Assembly (NCBI GenBank): GCA_964592095.1 | Contig: CAZQER010000007.1 | Location: 1 to 33,671, forward strand | Direction of reading: 5' to 3' | DNA: 33,671 bases | Origin: EX4484-2 sp964592095 | GTDB lineage: Archaea; Altiarchaeota; Altiarchaeia; IMC4; QMZM01 | Shown here: positions 23,803-32,861 of the stretch, one piece after another | How the letters are laid out: every line of letters begins with the position of its first letter | Numbering within the stretch: the first letter of the stretch is position 1 | The notes under the pieces: model-generated | Databases searched by the model: none | Told to the model about the DNA's origin: nothing | The model's input: only the letters and a program-made list of their open reading frames with translations | Made by a program: the position numbers and the translations under genes

Positions 23803-24387
23803 TTATTTTGGATTCCACGCAACCAATTTTACCTTAACAATCTTATTATCTAATATGGCTGTTCTAGTTACTGGAAATTTATAGATTGTATTTACATCTG
23901 ATGCGGGTTTCTTACCTGTTGTGCAATTCCTTCCACCTATATTAACTATTGTTCCATTGATATCTGCAATTTCAAAATAAAACTCCAATCTAAATTTTGG
24001 TTTACTTAGGCCCAGGAGCCATTTATGTGAAGTATAATTGTTATTTGATGCATTCATCATATCTATAAATGCCATTACCTTCTCCTTATCTAAGACCCTG
24101 CTCTCCTCTGCCAGACCTATTACCTTGACACCGATCTTGTCAGCATCATCACTTAAGTAATCATATTTTGTCCAGTTTTCTGGAAAACCCTTTGTTCTAA
24201 TAAGATTTTCTGTAATAATTATTGCCAAATCCTCAACCTCAAAAAAATGCTCTGATTGCGATATCTTTCCAGTAGTTTGATCCCATAGAAAGACTATTGT
24301 TGCAAATATCACAAGGAAGATGATATAGGCAAATATGCTCTCTGTGCTGAATGCTTGTGCCTTTTTTCCACTTTCATTTATTTTCAT
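23803..24387 (-). CDS. Pilin-like protein with class III signal
   Basis: A 194-residue protein whose N-terminus reads basic leader, then GKKAQAFSTESIFAYIIFLVIF: an archaeal class III signal resembling the QxSxE pilin/archaellin motif, with cleavage expected before the hydrophobic helix. The rest is a small globular, beta-containing domain with a few sequons (NWT, NYT, NGT, NCT) and two partner-like cysteines absent except one near the end (GGRNCTTGKK). It starts with an ATGA overlap at the previous gene and ends 2 nt before the ATG of the giant gene, so the three genes are tightly coupled. It resembles minor pseudopilins that sit next to large tip proteins in bacterial type IV pili; that analogy is inference. 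Confidence 0.72.
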   Translation of the reverse strand: MKINESGKKAQAFSTESIFAYIIFLVIFATIVFLWDQTTGKISQSEHFFEVEDLAIIITENLIRTKGFPENWTKYDYLSDDADKIGVKVIGLAEESRVLDKEKVMAFIDMMNASNNNYTSHKWLLGLSKPKFRLEFYFEIADINGTIVNIGGRNCTTGKKPASDVNTIYKFPVTRTAILDNKIVKVKLVAWNPK

Positions 24388-25160
24388 TTTCTGTATATCT
24401 CAACAGTATAGTTGTTATTGAATTCTATACTCTCGGATACATTATTGAAGTAATCTACAATTATTGTATAATTGCCGTATGCCGGTGCTGTAAAGTTCGC
24501 CCTCACAATTATTGATTCATCTGCTTTAAGATACGGTATGGTAACATTTTCTATTCTATTTGTTTCAGTATGATTAAATCTCACAACAAAGTTGTTTGCA
24601 TCAACCGGTCCGGAGTTTACTATCTCAATTCTCAGTGTAATGTTCTCATTACTACCTGCTCTGGTGGGTAAAAATGTTCCTCTAAAAAATTTCAAATCAG
24701 GCATATTGCATGCAACAAAAACACTACCATTATCGTTATATACCTTATTCTTTTTGTTAAGGCCCTTGCTCAATTTTCCCTTACTACACTCACCAGTACA
24801 ACATATGCCATTACAACAGAAACTCACATTATTTGTAATTATCTGGGTATTCCAAGGGCTGTATTTTGGATTGTCCCATATTATTTCAACAAATTTTGTA
24901 TATGTAACAATATCGTAATCATAACCTCCAGTTATTTTATCTGGAATACTTACATACCTAAAATATCCTGGACCCTGTTCGGCTATTGTGTCTATATTAT
25001 CCGCGACACTCCTGCAAATCCTCTTTGCATCAAGAAACATACTATACTCATTACTTTCATTAATCTTCATCTGTGAGAAAACCACGCATATAACAAATAT
25101 AGATATTACTATAACTATTGTAACAATCATTTCAATACTGGATTGGCCCCTTTTTTTCAT
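24384..25160 (-). CDS. Pilin-like protein with CARDB domain
   Basis: The 258-residue protein starts MKKRGQSSIEMIVTIVIVIS, a textbook archaeal class III signal (RG/QSSIE) processed by an EppA/FlaK-type prepilin peptidase. A middle region has a Cys cluster (FCCNGICCTGEC). The C-terminal ~100 residues (from about 155) form a CARDB-like beta sandwich: RAGSNENITLRIEIVNSGP, VVRFNHTET, APAYGNYTIIVDYFN. Many N-x-S/T sequons suggest N-glycosylation. It is the first of the four-gene pilin run, 68 nt after aglB, with a possible promoter of its own. The CARDB domain may display on a filament surface. Confidence 0.8.
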   Translation of the reverse strand: MKKRGQSSIEMIVTIVIVISIFVICVVFSQMKINESNEYSMFLDAKRICRSVADNIDTIAEQGPGYFRYVSIPDKITGGYDYDIVTYTKFVEIIWDNPKYSPWNTQIITNNVSFCCNGICCTGECSKGKLSKGLNKKNKVYNDNGSVFVACNMPDLKFFRGTFLPTRAGSNENITLRIEIVNSGPVDANNFVVRFNHTETNRIENVTIPYLKADESIIVRANFTAPAYGNYTIIVDYFNNVSESIEFNNNYTVEIYRK

Positions 25161-25186
25161 TCTATGATTAAAATTATATTTTTCTG

Positions 25187-25196
25187 CTATAAATAG
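25187..25196 (-). promoter_or_regulatory. Candidate promoter of the pilin-adhesin run
   Basis: CTATTTATAG on the minus strand lies about 27-36 nt upstream of the ATG at 25160, in the 68-nt space after aglB. Transcription from here could make the pilin and adhesin genes independent of the uppS-aglB transcript. Confidence 0.4.
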
Positions 25197-25228
25197 TTTA
25201 ATGCATAAAAAGAATTCCTATAAAATTT

Positions 25229-28198
25229 CTATGAATATGCAGTAATATTCTCAGGATAGTTGATCTTCCATACCTTTACATAACCAAGAAAAGATTTATC
25301 CTTCCCGGTAGCGAAGTCCATCCAGTTTGTTCCTTTGAATTCATCTACTAGTTCAAAATGCTTCAGTGGTCTTATACTACTATCTGCAAGACCAAACTCT
25401 TGATACTCCTCTAAATAATCTCCCAGGTAAAGTCTTGTCATCATATAGTTATTGAACTTCTCTGGAACATAAACAAAGATTCTGTATGTTGGAAAATTGA
25501 TATACCTTTCGGGATCGTCCTTGTATGCTATGGCGTTGGAAATTATTAAACTTGGGGGATGTATTCCCAAGATAGAGGAATGCTCCTTACTCTGCCATAC
25601 CCTCCATGAGACCCATGTATCTGCTCTCAATTCATTATTCACCCTGATTATTGGCCTTACCTTAATATCAGATATCTTGAGTTTATTTTCATCACCTACT
25701 ATCTCAAAATTAATTGCGGCTATATAATCCTCGGGATTTCCACCAACATTGCATACAAATACTATATCCCTCTTTTTAATAAACCCTTCCCCCTGAACTG
25801 AGACATATTTAGGTTCTAATGAACTATCCCTCGGTGAGAATGTACATGTACCATAACCCATATGCTCTCCCTCTCTATTTGGATCAGTATATGGCGCAGT
25901 TAGATTTGATGTTGCAATAAAGTGAGGCGCTGCACTCTTACCTATCATGGTATAATCAATAACGACATGGGTTGCATTATACTTTTTTGCAATCATTAGT
26001 GCCTTTGTTTCATTTTCTTCCAGAACATGAAATTTTGCCAAATCCTGAACAATAAATTTCCTGGCTTTTGTATTATCTGCAATGCTTGTTCTATTAGAAA
26101 TTGAGGTTATCCAGTGTCCATAATCCCACCATGTCAGTATTGTTGTGTTTTCTGGTTGTTGACCTATCCACTTCAGTGCAGGGTACCAGTAAATTATATC
26201 CCCGGTTTTTGTTCCCATATCAATCGGTAATCTTCCACCAAATGCCCCCACCAACGGAGTATCCGTTCCTATGGTAAACACAAGTGGCAATATTATAAGG
26301 AGTATGGTTGGGATTATTCTCAATGTTTCCCATTCTCTCATTCTCATTACTATAAGAAGTGCAAATGTAGAACCCAATGCAATTATGGGCACACTTGCAA
26401 TAAATTGAAATTGTGATTTATTAACCACAATCCATATTGCAGGGATACTCCAACACAGTACAAAGATCGGACCAATATTCTTCTTGGAGGAGAATGCATA
26501 ATAGATGAGAATAAATATTGAAAAGAAGGCAAACAATATAGAGATTCCAAATGTGGAATACATACTGCTAAGGCATTTTTCACTTAATATCTTACTACAT
26601 AATGGGTTTTGCTCCGCGGTTGTCATACCTATTATATCCCTTACCTTGGCACCAGTTATCACATAAAATGCATAATTTATAATACTTAGAGGATCCATGA
26701 AAAAGATTAAGAATATAATGCCGGAGAAAATAATTATACCAAATATTATATAGATATTCTTTTGTATAAAATTGTTTATTATCGTTTCTATATCACCTCT
26801 TTTATCTATAATAATCCTTCCAGAGATTCTTACCCTTATTGTCTCAAATATAATTGGTAGGAAGATTGCTCCACACGTGAGGATTATATTATATTTCGGT
26901 ATACTTTCAATATCAAACACGGGGATTTCACCCTGGGTATGCAAAATCAAAAATGATAGATTACCTATTATAACAGGTATGACAAGATATGGCAAATAAT
27001 CCGTATATTTTTTGTCCATATCTCGTTTATAAAATATATACGAGTATATATCCTGAACAAAATTTATAAACGAATGGACTACAATAAAAACAAGCAGGAT
27101 TAATAACGCAAAATTATACCCCGCCCAGCTAAGGTTGAGCAATAGAAACGAAAATCCTGCAATCAGAGATAATCTAATACTCCTCTTTCTGTAGGAGGTA
27201 ATGAATAAAAAGAATGAGGATATCAACAGAAACATACCCAATGCGTCATCCTCACAGTTACTTGCTATTGCCTTGGCTGCAAATGCTGGACTGAACATTA
27301 ACATAAATGCTGCAAGAATTGCGGCTGCCTTATTGTATGGTTCATATTCATGGAATAAATCCCTGATTAATAGATATAAAACGATTGTTGAAAGTGCTGC
27401 GAATATGCCCCCATATACCATTGCGATATCGTGTGTACTAATACCCATTACTTTAAGAATAACAGACATTGAACCCATAAACACAGATGCCATAAATCTT
27501 CTATCTGCAAAGGAGGGCATATCTGTGGGATATGCCAGCGTCTCCCTTTCAGGAACAAATCCAGTATTTACAATTGTATTTGCATGCCGGTAATAGAAGT
27601 AGGGGTCAAGTGCAGCAAGATATTTACCCGTCCATTCTACACCCCTTATAGTCTGAGCAGGAATCACATGGGTTAGTAATGTAGAGAGGAAGATGGCAGT
27701 AATCATGGCTGTAGAAATTTTCATTATCTTTTGAAGCGTAAAAGCATACAAGATAAGAAATGTTGCAAATACGAGAGATAAAACATTAAAATCTCTTCTA
27801 TCAATACTACCGCCTTGGTCGGAATACCATATGAAAACGGAGATTGAGAATATGAGAATTACAACAAAAACAAGCTTGTATTTCTCTTTATATTCTCTTG
27901 TTGTTCTTTTTAGATAAATATATATAAAATAGATACAGAGAAAACCAAATAAAACACTCCCTATGAAATATATTGATACCTTTCCTGCGCCCGTATTAAT
28001 TATTCCCAATCTTGAGGAACCAATTACATTTTTTATAACTGTAAGAAGGAATACCAAGATTGATGCTCCCAATATGGGCTCCTCAAAATATCTGCCAAGT
28101 GAGGAGAAACTATGATACCCCCTCCTCCCCTCTCCATTATCCTTGTTATTCTCATTAGTCCTCTTATTCATATCCTTATTTTTATTTTTTTGTACCAT
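25229..28198 (-). CDS. aglB: Oligosaccharyltransferase AglB (STT3 family)
   Basis: AglB transfers the lipid-linked glycan onto Asn of N-x-S/T sequons on the outer face of the membrane. The 989-residue protein has a hydrophilic, cytosolic N-terminus (about 45 residues), then about a dozen membrane helices, then a soluble C-terminal domain. The first acidic motif is in LAALDPYFYYR, another acidic pair is in NCEDDALG, and the signature sequon-binding motif WWDYG is at residues 690-694, followed by GHWITSISNRTSIADN. A strong ribosome binding site (GGAAGGTGAT) overlaps the uppS stop, 3 nt before this gene. The position directly upstream of sequon-rich surface proteins suggests that these are its main clients. 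Confidence 0.96.
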   Translation of the reverse strand: MVQKNKNKDMNKRTNENNKDNGEGRRGYHSFSSLGRYFEEPILGASILVFLLTVIKNVIGSSRLGIINTGAGKVSIYFIGSVLFGFLCIYFIYIYLKRTTREYKEKYKLVFVVILIFSISVFIWYSDQGGSIDRRDFNVLSLVFATFLILYAFTLQKIMKISTAMITAIFLSTLLTHVIPAQTIRGVEWTGKYLAALDPYFYYRHANTIVNTGFVPERETLAYPTDMPSFADRRFMASVFMGSMSVILKVMGISTHDIAMVYGGIFAALSTIVLYLLIRDLFHEYEPYNKAAAILAAFMLMFSPAFAAKAIASNCEDDALGMFLLISSFFLFITSYRKRSIRLSLIAGFSFLLLNLSWAGYNFALLILLVFIVVHSFINFVQDIYSYIFYKRDMDKKYTDYLPYLVIPVIIGNLSFLILHTQGEIPVFDIESIPKYNIILTCGAIFLPIIFETIRVRISGRIIIDKRGDIETIINNFIQKNIYIIFGIIIFSGIIFLIFFMDPLSIINYAFYVITGAKVRDIIGMTTAEQNPLCSKILSEKCLSSMYSTFGISILFAFFSIFILIYYAFSSKKNIGPIFVLCWSIPAIWIVVNKSQFQFIASVPIIALGSTFALLIVMRMREWETLRIIPTILLIILPLVFTIGTDTPLVGAFGGRLPIDMGTKTGDIIYWYPALKWIGQQPENTTILTWWDYGHWITSISNRTSIADNTKARKFIVQDLAKFHVLEENETKALMIAKKYNATHVVIDYTMIGKSAAPHFIATSNLTAPYTDPNREGEHMGYGTCTFSPRDSSLEPKYVSVQGEGFIKKRDIVFVCNVGGNPEDYIAAINFEIVGDENKLKISDIKVRPIIRVNNELRADTWVSWRVWQSKEHSSILGIHPPSLIISNAIAYKDDPERYINFPTYRIFVYVPEKFNNYMMTRLYLGDYLEEYQEFGLADSSIRPLKHFELVDEFKGTNWMDFATGKDKSFLGYVKVWKINYPENITAYS

Positions 28199-28201
28199 AC
28201 A

Positions 28202-28888
28202 TCACCTTCCAAATCTCTTTTCCCTCTGTTTGAAATCATTGATAATATCTATAAAATCGTCCTTTTGAAATTCCTCCCAAAGTTTATTTACAAAATATAT
28301 CTCCGAATATGCCGACTGCCATAGAAGGAAATTACTCAATCTGTGTTCAGATGTCCTTATTATAAGATCCGGATAGCTCTTAATCCATAGATTTTTTCTG
28401 ATATTCTCCTCATTTACCTCAATATTTTCCTTTATCATCCCTTTTACCGCATTAATTATCTCTTGTCTGCCGCCATAGGCTATAGCCAGATTGACTTTCA
28501 TGCCATCATAATCTTTCGTCTTTTCTTCCAGTTCATTGAACCTGTTATTTATTTCAATGCCCCTCTGACCAAGGACCTTCGCAAAATAGTTCCTATCCCC
28601 ACATATATTAATCTTTATCTTTCTTTTATGTAGCCTTTCATCATTCATGGAAGATATGGCATTTTCAGAAAACAGATTTAAAAGAATCTCTATCTCCTCC
28701 TTACTCCTGTTTTTTAAATTTTCCAGTGATAGGGTATATATGGTAATCTCATCTACATCAAATTCATAACTCCAGTCAATGAGATCATAGAAACGCTCTA
28801 TTCCCAGACGATACGCCTCTTCTAAATTATTTATACCCCTTTTTAGCATATATCTCCTGTTACCATCAGGGATTATTCCCACATGCAT
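28202..28888 (-). CDS. uppS: Polyprenyl diphosphate synthase (cis-prenyltransferase)
   Basis: This is a cis-prenyltransferase that extends isoprenoid diphosphates to the long polyprenyl chain used as glycan carrier (dolichol-type) lipid. Motifs: IPDGNRRYMLKRG with the catalytic Asp, GIERFYDLIDWSYEFDV, LTIYTLSLENLKNRS, AIAYGGRQEI, and PDLIIRTSEHRLSNFLLWQ followed by AYSEIYFVNKLWEEF. Its 228 residues are slightly short at the N-terminus, because it begins just before the catalytic motif. It is co-transcribed with aglB (3-nt gap), which makes a carrier-lipid role in N-glycosylation a strong inference. Confidence 0.95.
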   Translation of the reverse strand: MHVGIIPDGNRRYMLKRGINNLEEAYRLGIERFYDLIDWSYEFDVDEITIYTLSLENLKNRSKEEIEILLNLFSENAISSMNDERLHKRKIKINICGDRNYFAKVLGQRGIEINNRFNELEEKTKDYDGMKVNLAIAYGGRQEIINAVKGMIKENIEVNEENIRKNLWIKSYPDLIIRTSEHRLSNFLLWQSAYSEIYFVNKLWEEFQKDDFIDIINDFKQREKRFGR

Positions 28889-28981
28889 TTTGTATTGATT
28901 TATTTGAATATTACTAAATAATTGAAATAAATAAAATAATGAATATACTAAAATAAAAACAAATCGTTATATATTCGTGAG

Positions 28982-29743
28982 ATGAATTTAAAATATTATG
29001 ATTTGAATGTAGGATGGGATCCCGTATTTGAGGATAAACTTGATTTATTTTCGTCCTTGGGTTGGCAAGGTGTTTGTTTTACTGAGAAATTTTCTTCAGT
29101 ATCGAAATTTGGTAGATTTGCCAAAAAAATTTTAGAGATAAAAGAGAAATCACCCATTGATATATATGTGGGTGCAATAGTATCAAAACCAATTAAAAAA
29201 AATGCCAGAAAAGCATTAGAGATGGCAGATATAATCTTGGCAAAGAATGAAAACAGGGAGGCGTCTGAATGTTGGGAGGTAGATATACTGTGTGGTCCTG
29301 AAAGTGTTGCTAAAAAAGATTTTATGAATCAGAGGAATTCGGGAATTGACCATATAATGGCAAGATTTATGGCAGATAGGTGTATTGCAATAGAAATAAA
29401 ATTTTCAGAGGTACTTCATTCAAATGGAAAACAAAGGTCAATTATACTCGGGAGAATAAGTCAAAACATAAGGATAGCCAGAAAATACAATACACCGCTA
29501 ATAATAACATCTGGTTCAAATGGGATATATGATATAAGAAAATCATTAGATCTCATATCATTCGGAATCACATTAGGAATGACCCATAAGGAAGCGAAGA
29601 ATTCGATATCAGAAAATCCTATAAGGATAATCCAGAAGTCAATGGATAGAAAAAACCCAAATATAATACTGAAGGGTCTGGAGGTTTTGGACTGGGGTGA
29701 GATAAAAAAACCAGAGAAAAAGAGGATGTATGGATGGTATTAG
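28982..29743 (+). CDS. rnp3: RNase P protein component 3 (Rpp30)
   Basis: Rnp3 is a PHP-fold TIM-barrel subunit of archaeal RNase P, which with other proteins supports the catalytic RNA in removing tRNA 5' leaders. Visible conserved segments: YYDLNVGW at the N-terminus, LGWQGVCFTE, VDILCGPE, GIDHIMARFMADRCIAIEI, and the QNIRIARKYNTPLIITSGS block. It is 253 residues, slightly longer than many (210-240). Its catalytic-like metal residues are degenerate as usual for this family. It is divergent from uppS with 93 bp between. PyrK follows 24 nt downstream, so these two may be co-transcribed. Confidence 0.93.
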   Translation: MNLKYYDLNVGWDPVFEDKLDLFSSLGWQGVCFTEKFSSVSKFGRFAKKILEIKEKSPIDIYVGAIVSKPIKKNARKALEMADIILAKNENREASECWEVDILCGPESVAKKDFMNQRNSGIDHIMARFMADRCIAIEIKFSEVLHSNGKQRSIILGRISQNIRIARKYNTPLIITSGSNGIYDIRKSLDLISFGITLGMTHKEAKNSISENPIRIIQKSMDRKNPNIILKGLEVLDWGEIKKPEKKRMYGWY

Positions 29744-29767
29744 AAGTAACTATTCATAATTTACAAG

Positions 29768-30556
29768 ATGGCTCTTGAAATGGTAAAAATTTTGGAGATG
29801 AGAGATGAAAACCCAAATGTAAGGACATTTGTTCTTGATAAAAGGATAGAGGCCAAACCGGGACAGTTCTGTATGCTATGGATACCCGATGTCAATGAAA
29901 AACCATTTGGATTTGCAAGATTGAACGGAAATATTGAGATTATGGTCAAGAAGAGAGGTAAATTTACCAAAAGAATGTTCTCTCTAAGAGAGGGGGATAT
30001 GATTGGATTTAGAGGGCCATACGGTAACGGTTATTTTAAATTGAGAGGTAAGAATGTTTGTCTTATTGGTGGAGGTATAGGCATAGCACCATTGTTGCCA
30101 TTGATAGATATTGCAATAGATAAAAACATATCTATAACAATTATCCATGGTGCCAATACGAGGAATGAATTGATTCCATTAAGAAGATTGAAAAAGGTGG
30201 ATAGAGATAATATTAGAATAATCCTCACAACTGATGATGGAACATATGGAAAAAAGGGGACGGTATGTGATGTCCTTAAAGAGATCGTCAATGAGGGGAT
30301 TGACCATATATACACATGTGGACCGGAAATAATGATGGAAAAGGTGATGAGAATTGCATTAAATAATAATATATCATGTCAGATATCGATGGAGAGATAT
30401 ATAAAGTGCGGAATCGGTATCTGCGGGCACTGTGCAATTGATAACTCAGGTCTAATGGTATGTAAAGATGGGCCTGTGTTTGATGCAAGGGTACTGAAGG
30501 ATTCGGAGTTTGGTAATTATATTAGGGATAAATGCGGTTCTATAATTAACTTATAA
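29768..30556 (+). CDS. pyrK: Dihydroorotate dehydrogenase electron-transfer subunit
   Basis: PyrK is an FAD and [2Fe-2S] protein that passes electrons from dihydroorotate dehydrogenase (PyrD) to NAD. The N-terminal FAD-binding barrel has KPGQFCMLWIPDVNEKPFGF and GPYGNGYF, the NAD-binding region has LIGGGIGIAPL and CGPEIMME, and the C-terminal 2Fe-2S site is CGIGICGHCAIDNSGLMVC (CxxxxCxxCx(n)C). Length 262 is normal. The usual RPxS FAD motif is replaced by FARLNG, a variation that also appears in other archaeal PyrK. pyrD is not in the window. The gene is followed 52 nt later by pyrC with its own promoter. Confidence 0.92.
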   Translation: MALEMVKILEMRDENPNVRTFVLDKRIEAKPGQFCMLWIPDVNEKPFGFARLNGNIEIMVKKRGKFTKRMFSLREGDMIGFRGPYGNGYFKLRGKNVCLIGGGIGIAPLLPLIDIAIDKNISITIIHGANTRNELIPLRRLKKVDRDNIRIILTTDDGTYGKKGTVCDVLKEIVNEGIDHIYTCGPEIMMEKVMRIALNNNISCQISMERYIKCGIGICGHCAIDNSGLMVCKDGPVFDARVLKDSEFGNYIRDKCGSIINL

Positions 30557-30577
30557 AATTAATTTATAAATTATGCA

Positions 30578-30587
30578 TTTTATAAGA
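30578..30587 (+). promoter_or_regulatory. TATA-like element for pyrC
   Basis: TTTTATAAGA is centred 27 nt upstream of the pyrC ATG at 30609. No ribosome binding site lies before the ATG (AAAAATAAAATG), so a leaderless transcript is likely. Confidence 0.5.
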
Positions 30588-30608
30588 TAAGACAGAATAA
30601 AAAATAAA

Positions 30609-31934
30609 ATGGTGGATTTGGTAATAAAAAATTCTAAACTGGTTCTCCCAGATGGAATTGTAGAGGCAGGGATTGTGATAAATAACGGCAGGATAGAGGA
30701 TATCAAAAAGAATGCGAATCTCCCGGTGGCAGACAGGGTGATAGACTGTAATGGTAATTATGTACTTCCAGGAATGATAGACCCGCATGTACATTTCAGA
30801 GAGCCCGGAGCGGTTTCAAAGGAAGGGTGGATTACGGGTTCAAAGGCTGCGGCTGCGGGAGGGATTACCACCGTGATTGATATGCCAAATACACAACCAC
30901 CAACTGCATCACTTGAGGAATTGATGAAAAAGAGGGAAATTGCAAAATCAAAGGCACTGATAGATTATGGTTTTCATTTTGCTGCAACACTTGAAAATCA
31001 GAAAGAGATTATAAGGCTTGATAGGGATATAGCATCGGTTAAATTCTATACAAGTTCAACCATAGGGAGTCTAATAGTAGATAATGATGCAATTATCTTT
31101 GAGGATTTTCAGATACTGGCTGAGAAGGATTTAATCGCCACGGTGCATGCAGAAAATCAAATCATGATTGACTACTGGGTAGGAAAGCTTAAGGAATCCA
31201 ATGTGAACGATCCATTGAAATATGCTGAAGCAAGGGGAAATATCTGTGCCGCGGTGTCATTAAATTCAATAATCTACTTATCAAGAATTGTGGGGAATAA
31301 ACTACATATAGTACATGTCTCCACAAGAGAGGAGGTAGATTTAATAAGGAAATTCAAGAATGAAAAACTAACTGCCGAGGTTTCTCCACACCACCTATTC
31401 CTAAATAAAGACGATATAAAGAATCTGGGTTCATATAGTAAGGTGCATCCTCCATTGCGGTCCAAAGCCGACCAGAATGTATTGTGGGAGGCATTACATG
31501 ATGGAACCATAGATATGATTGCCTCTGACCACGCCCCTCATTTAAGAGAATCCAAGGAGGTTGATATCTTTAGTGCAAGTGCTGGCTTTCCCGAAGTTGA
31601 GACAACATTACCATTACTTTTAAATGAGGTCCATAACAAAAGACTTACTTTAAATTTGATTGCAAAGATCACCGCGGAAAATCCAGCCAAGGTATTCAGA
31701 ATAGAGAACAAAGGGATGATAAAAAAGGGCCTTGACGCCGATTTAATCATCGTTGATATGAACAAAAAGAAAAAGGTGGATGAGGAAAAACTCTTTACAA
31801 AGTGTGGCTGGAGTCCATACGGGGGTAGAACCTTGAAGGGCTGGCCAATAAAAACACTTGTGAGAGGAAATATTGTATTTGATGATGGCACAATATATGA
31901 GGAAAATAGAGGGGTGGAGATCAAATATTACTGA
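30609..31934 (+). CDS. pyrC: Dihydroorotase
   Basis: This amidohydrolase cyclises N-carbamoyl-aspartate to dihydroorotate in pyrimidine synthesis. It is a type I enzyme (441 residues) with the expected metal site: DPHVHFREPG (HxH), the lysine of SVKFYTSST that is carbamylated, HAEN, HIVHVST, and the catalytic Asp in ASDHAPH. C-terminal KCGWSPYGGRTLKGWP is also characteristic of the family. The start ATG gives MVDLVIKNSKLVLPDG, a standard N-terminus. It lies just downstream of pyrK, so the window holds two consecutive pyrimidine steps. Confidence 0.96.
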   Translation: MVDLVIKNSKLVLPDGIVEAGIVINNGRIEDIKKNANLPVADRVIDCNGNYVLPGMIDPHVHFREPGAVSKEGWITGSKAAAAGGITTVIDMPNTQPPTASLEELMKKREIAKSKALIDYGFHFAATLENQKEIIRLDRDIASVKFYTSSTIGSLIVDNDAIIFEDFQILAEKDLIATVHAENQIMIDYWVGKLKESNVNDPLKYAEARGNICAAVSLNSIIYLSRIVGNKLHIVHVSTREEVDLIRKFKNEKLTAEVSPHHLFLNKDDIKNLGSYSKVHPPLRSKADQNVLWEALHDGTIDMIASDHAPHLRESKEVDIFSASAGFPEVETTLPLLLNEVHNKRLTLNLIAKITAENPAKVFRIENKGMIKKGLDADLIIVDMNKKKKVDEEKLFTKCGWSPYGGRTLKGWPIKTLVRGNIVFDDGTIYEENRGVEIKYY

Positions 31935-32065
31935 TCTAATATTTAATCCAATATTTAAATTCTCAATGTAATAAAATCTGATTTTTAAACAAGAAAAATT
32001 AAGATATTAATCCAAATATTATTAATTATTCCCATATTCCATCTTCTTGTCCATTTGTGGTTGAA

Positions 32066-32458
32066 ATGGATGTTATCAAATTCAAAAGAGGTATAAAGAA
32101 CTGGGATACTTCATATAATGTTGAAATAGATTTTGAATATACTGCTGACCTTGAAAAAAGGATTACCGAGGTGGTTTTTTATCAACCACATACAAATCTG
32201 AGGGTGAGGGTTCCCTGGAGAGTGCTTAAGGGTTACCTTGATGGTACAACATCCAATGTATACGTGGACTCTTCAGGTCTCAAATTGGAGATGGTCGGTA
32301 ACGACCTTCACATATCGGATTCTCGTTTCTTCCATATAACGGTACACGAGGATCAGAGGAGGGCAATAAAGATCGCTGCAAGAAATGTAAAGGAAAGAAT
32401 ATCATCGTCTGTTGAGAGGATATTAAGGGAATTTGCTACATCACCGTTTAGGAGATAG
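32066..32458 (+). CDS. Conserved-looking small protein of unknown function
   Basis: I do not recognise this 130-residue protein. It is soluble and has a mixed pattern: a beta-rich first half (DVIKFKRGIKNWDTSYNVEI, YTADLEKRITEVVFYQP, LRVRVPWRVLKGYL) and a basic helical tail (HEDQRRAIKIAARNVKERI). The ATG at 32066 is preceded by an in-frame GTG at 32057 that would add three residues; a TATA-like ATTAATTATT (32021-32030) lies about 27-36 nt before that GTG. It is likely co-transcribed with the VanZ-like gene, which starts 2 nt after its stop and has a ribosome binding site within its end. Confidence 0.65.
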   Translation: MDVIKFKRGIKNWDTSYNVEIDFEYTADLEKRITEVVFYQPHTNLRVRVPWRVLKGYLDGTTSNVYVDSSGLKLEMVGNDLHISDSRFFHITVHEDQRRAIKIAARNVKERISSSVERILREFATSPFRR

Positions 32459-32459
32459 A

Positions 32460-32861
32460 ATGCGTTTTGTTGATAAACATAAACAATTAATTATACGGTC
32501 AATAACAATTTTATATATGCTCTTTATATTTATTTTATCATCCATCCCACAACCTCCACAACCATTCAGAAATCCATATCTACCCATAATTGAACACATC
32601 ATTGAGTTTTCAATTCTAAGCATTCTACTATCCTGTTCAATATCACCGACCTATAAATATAAAAACAGGAGGGAGGTTTTCATAATGGCATTTGTAATAA
32701 CGACATTATATGGGCTGAGTGATGAGATTCATCAGTCATTCGTTTTGGGAAGAACATGCAGTATTGAGGATTTTATCTTTGATATGGTGGGTGCATTTAT
32801 TGGTTCTCTCATTCAATCAAATTCAGATTCAATTCCCTTCCATATTCCACCGCATATCTAA
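32460..32861 (+). CDS. VanZ-like membrane protein
   Basis: This is a small membrane protein of the VanZ-like superfamily (133 residues). Characteristic residues are IIEHIIEFSILSILL, with the His-Glu pair in a membrane helix, and GLSDEIHQSFVLGRTCS with EDFIFDMVGAFIGS, which fit the conserved SDExHQxFxxGR and Dxxx(N/D)xxGxxxG patterns. Three to four membrane helices are likely. The family's biochemical role is not settled. The start was chosen at the ATG 32460 because GGAGAT lies 4 nt upstream inside the previous gene; a longer reading frame from 32433 would overlap that gene by 26 nt. Its 3' end overlaps the convergent radical SAM gene by 53 nt. Confidence 0.85.
   Translation: MRFVDKHKQLIIRSITILYMLFIFILSSIPQPPQPFRNPYLPIIEHIIEFSILSILLSCSISPTYKYKNRREVFIMAFVITTLYGLSDEIHQSFVLGRTCSIEDFIFDMVGAFIGSLIQSNSDSIPFHIPPHI

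Noticed and set aside
29866..29930. PyrK FAD motif altered (FARLNG in place of RPxS) as a sign of a non-functional protein
   Set aside because: All other cofactor motifs and the 2Fe-2S cysteines are intact and archaeal PyrK vary at this site, so I do not treat it as a defect.
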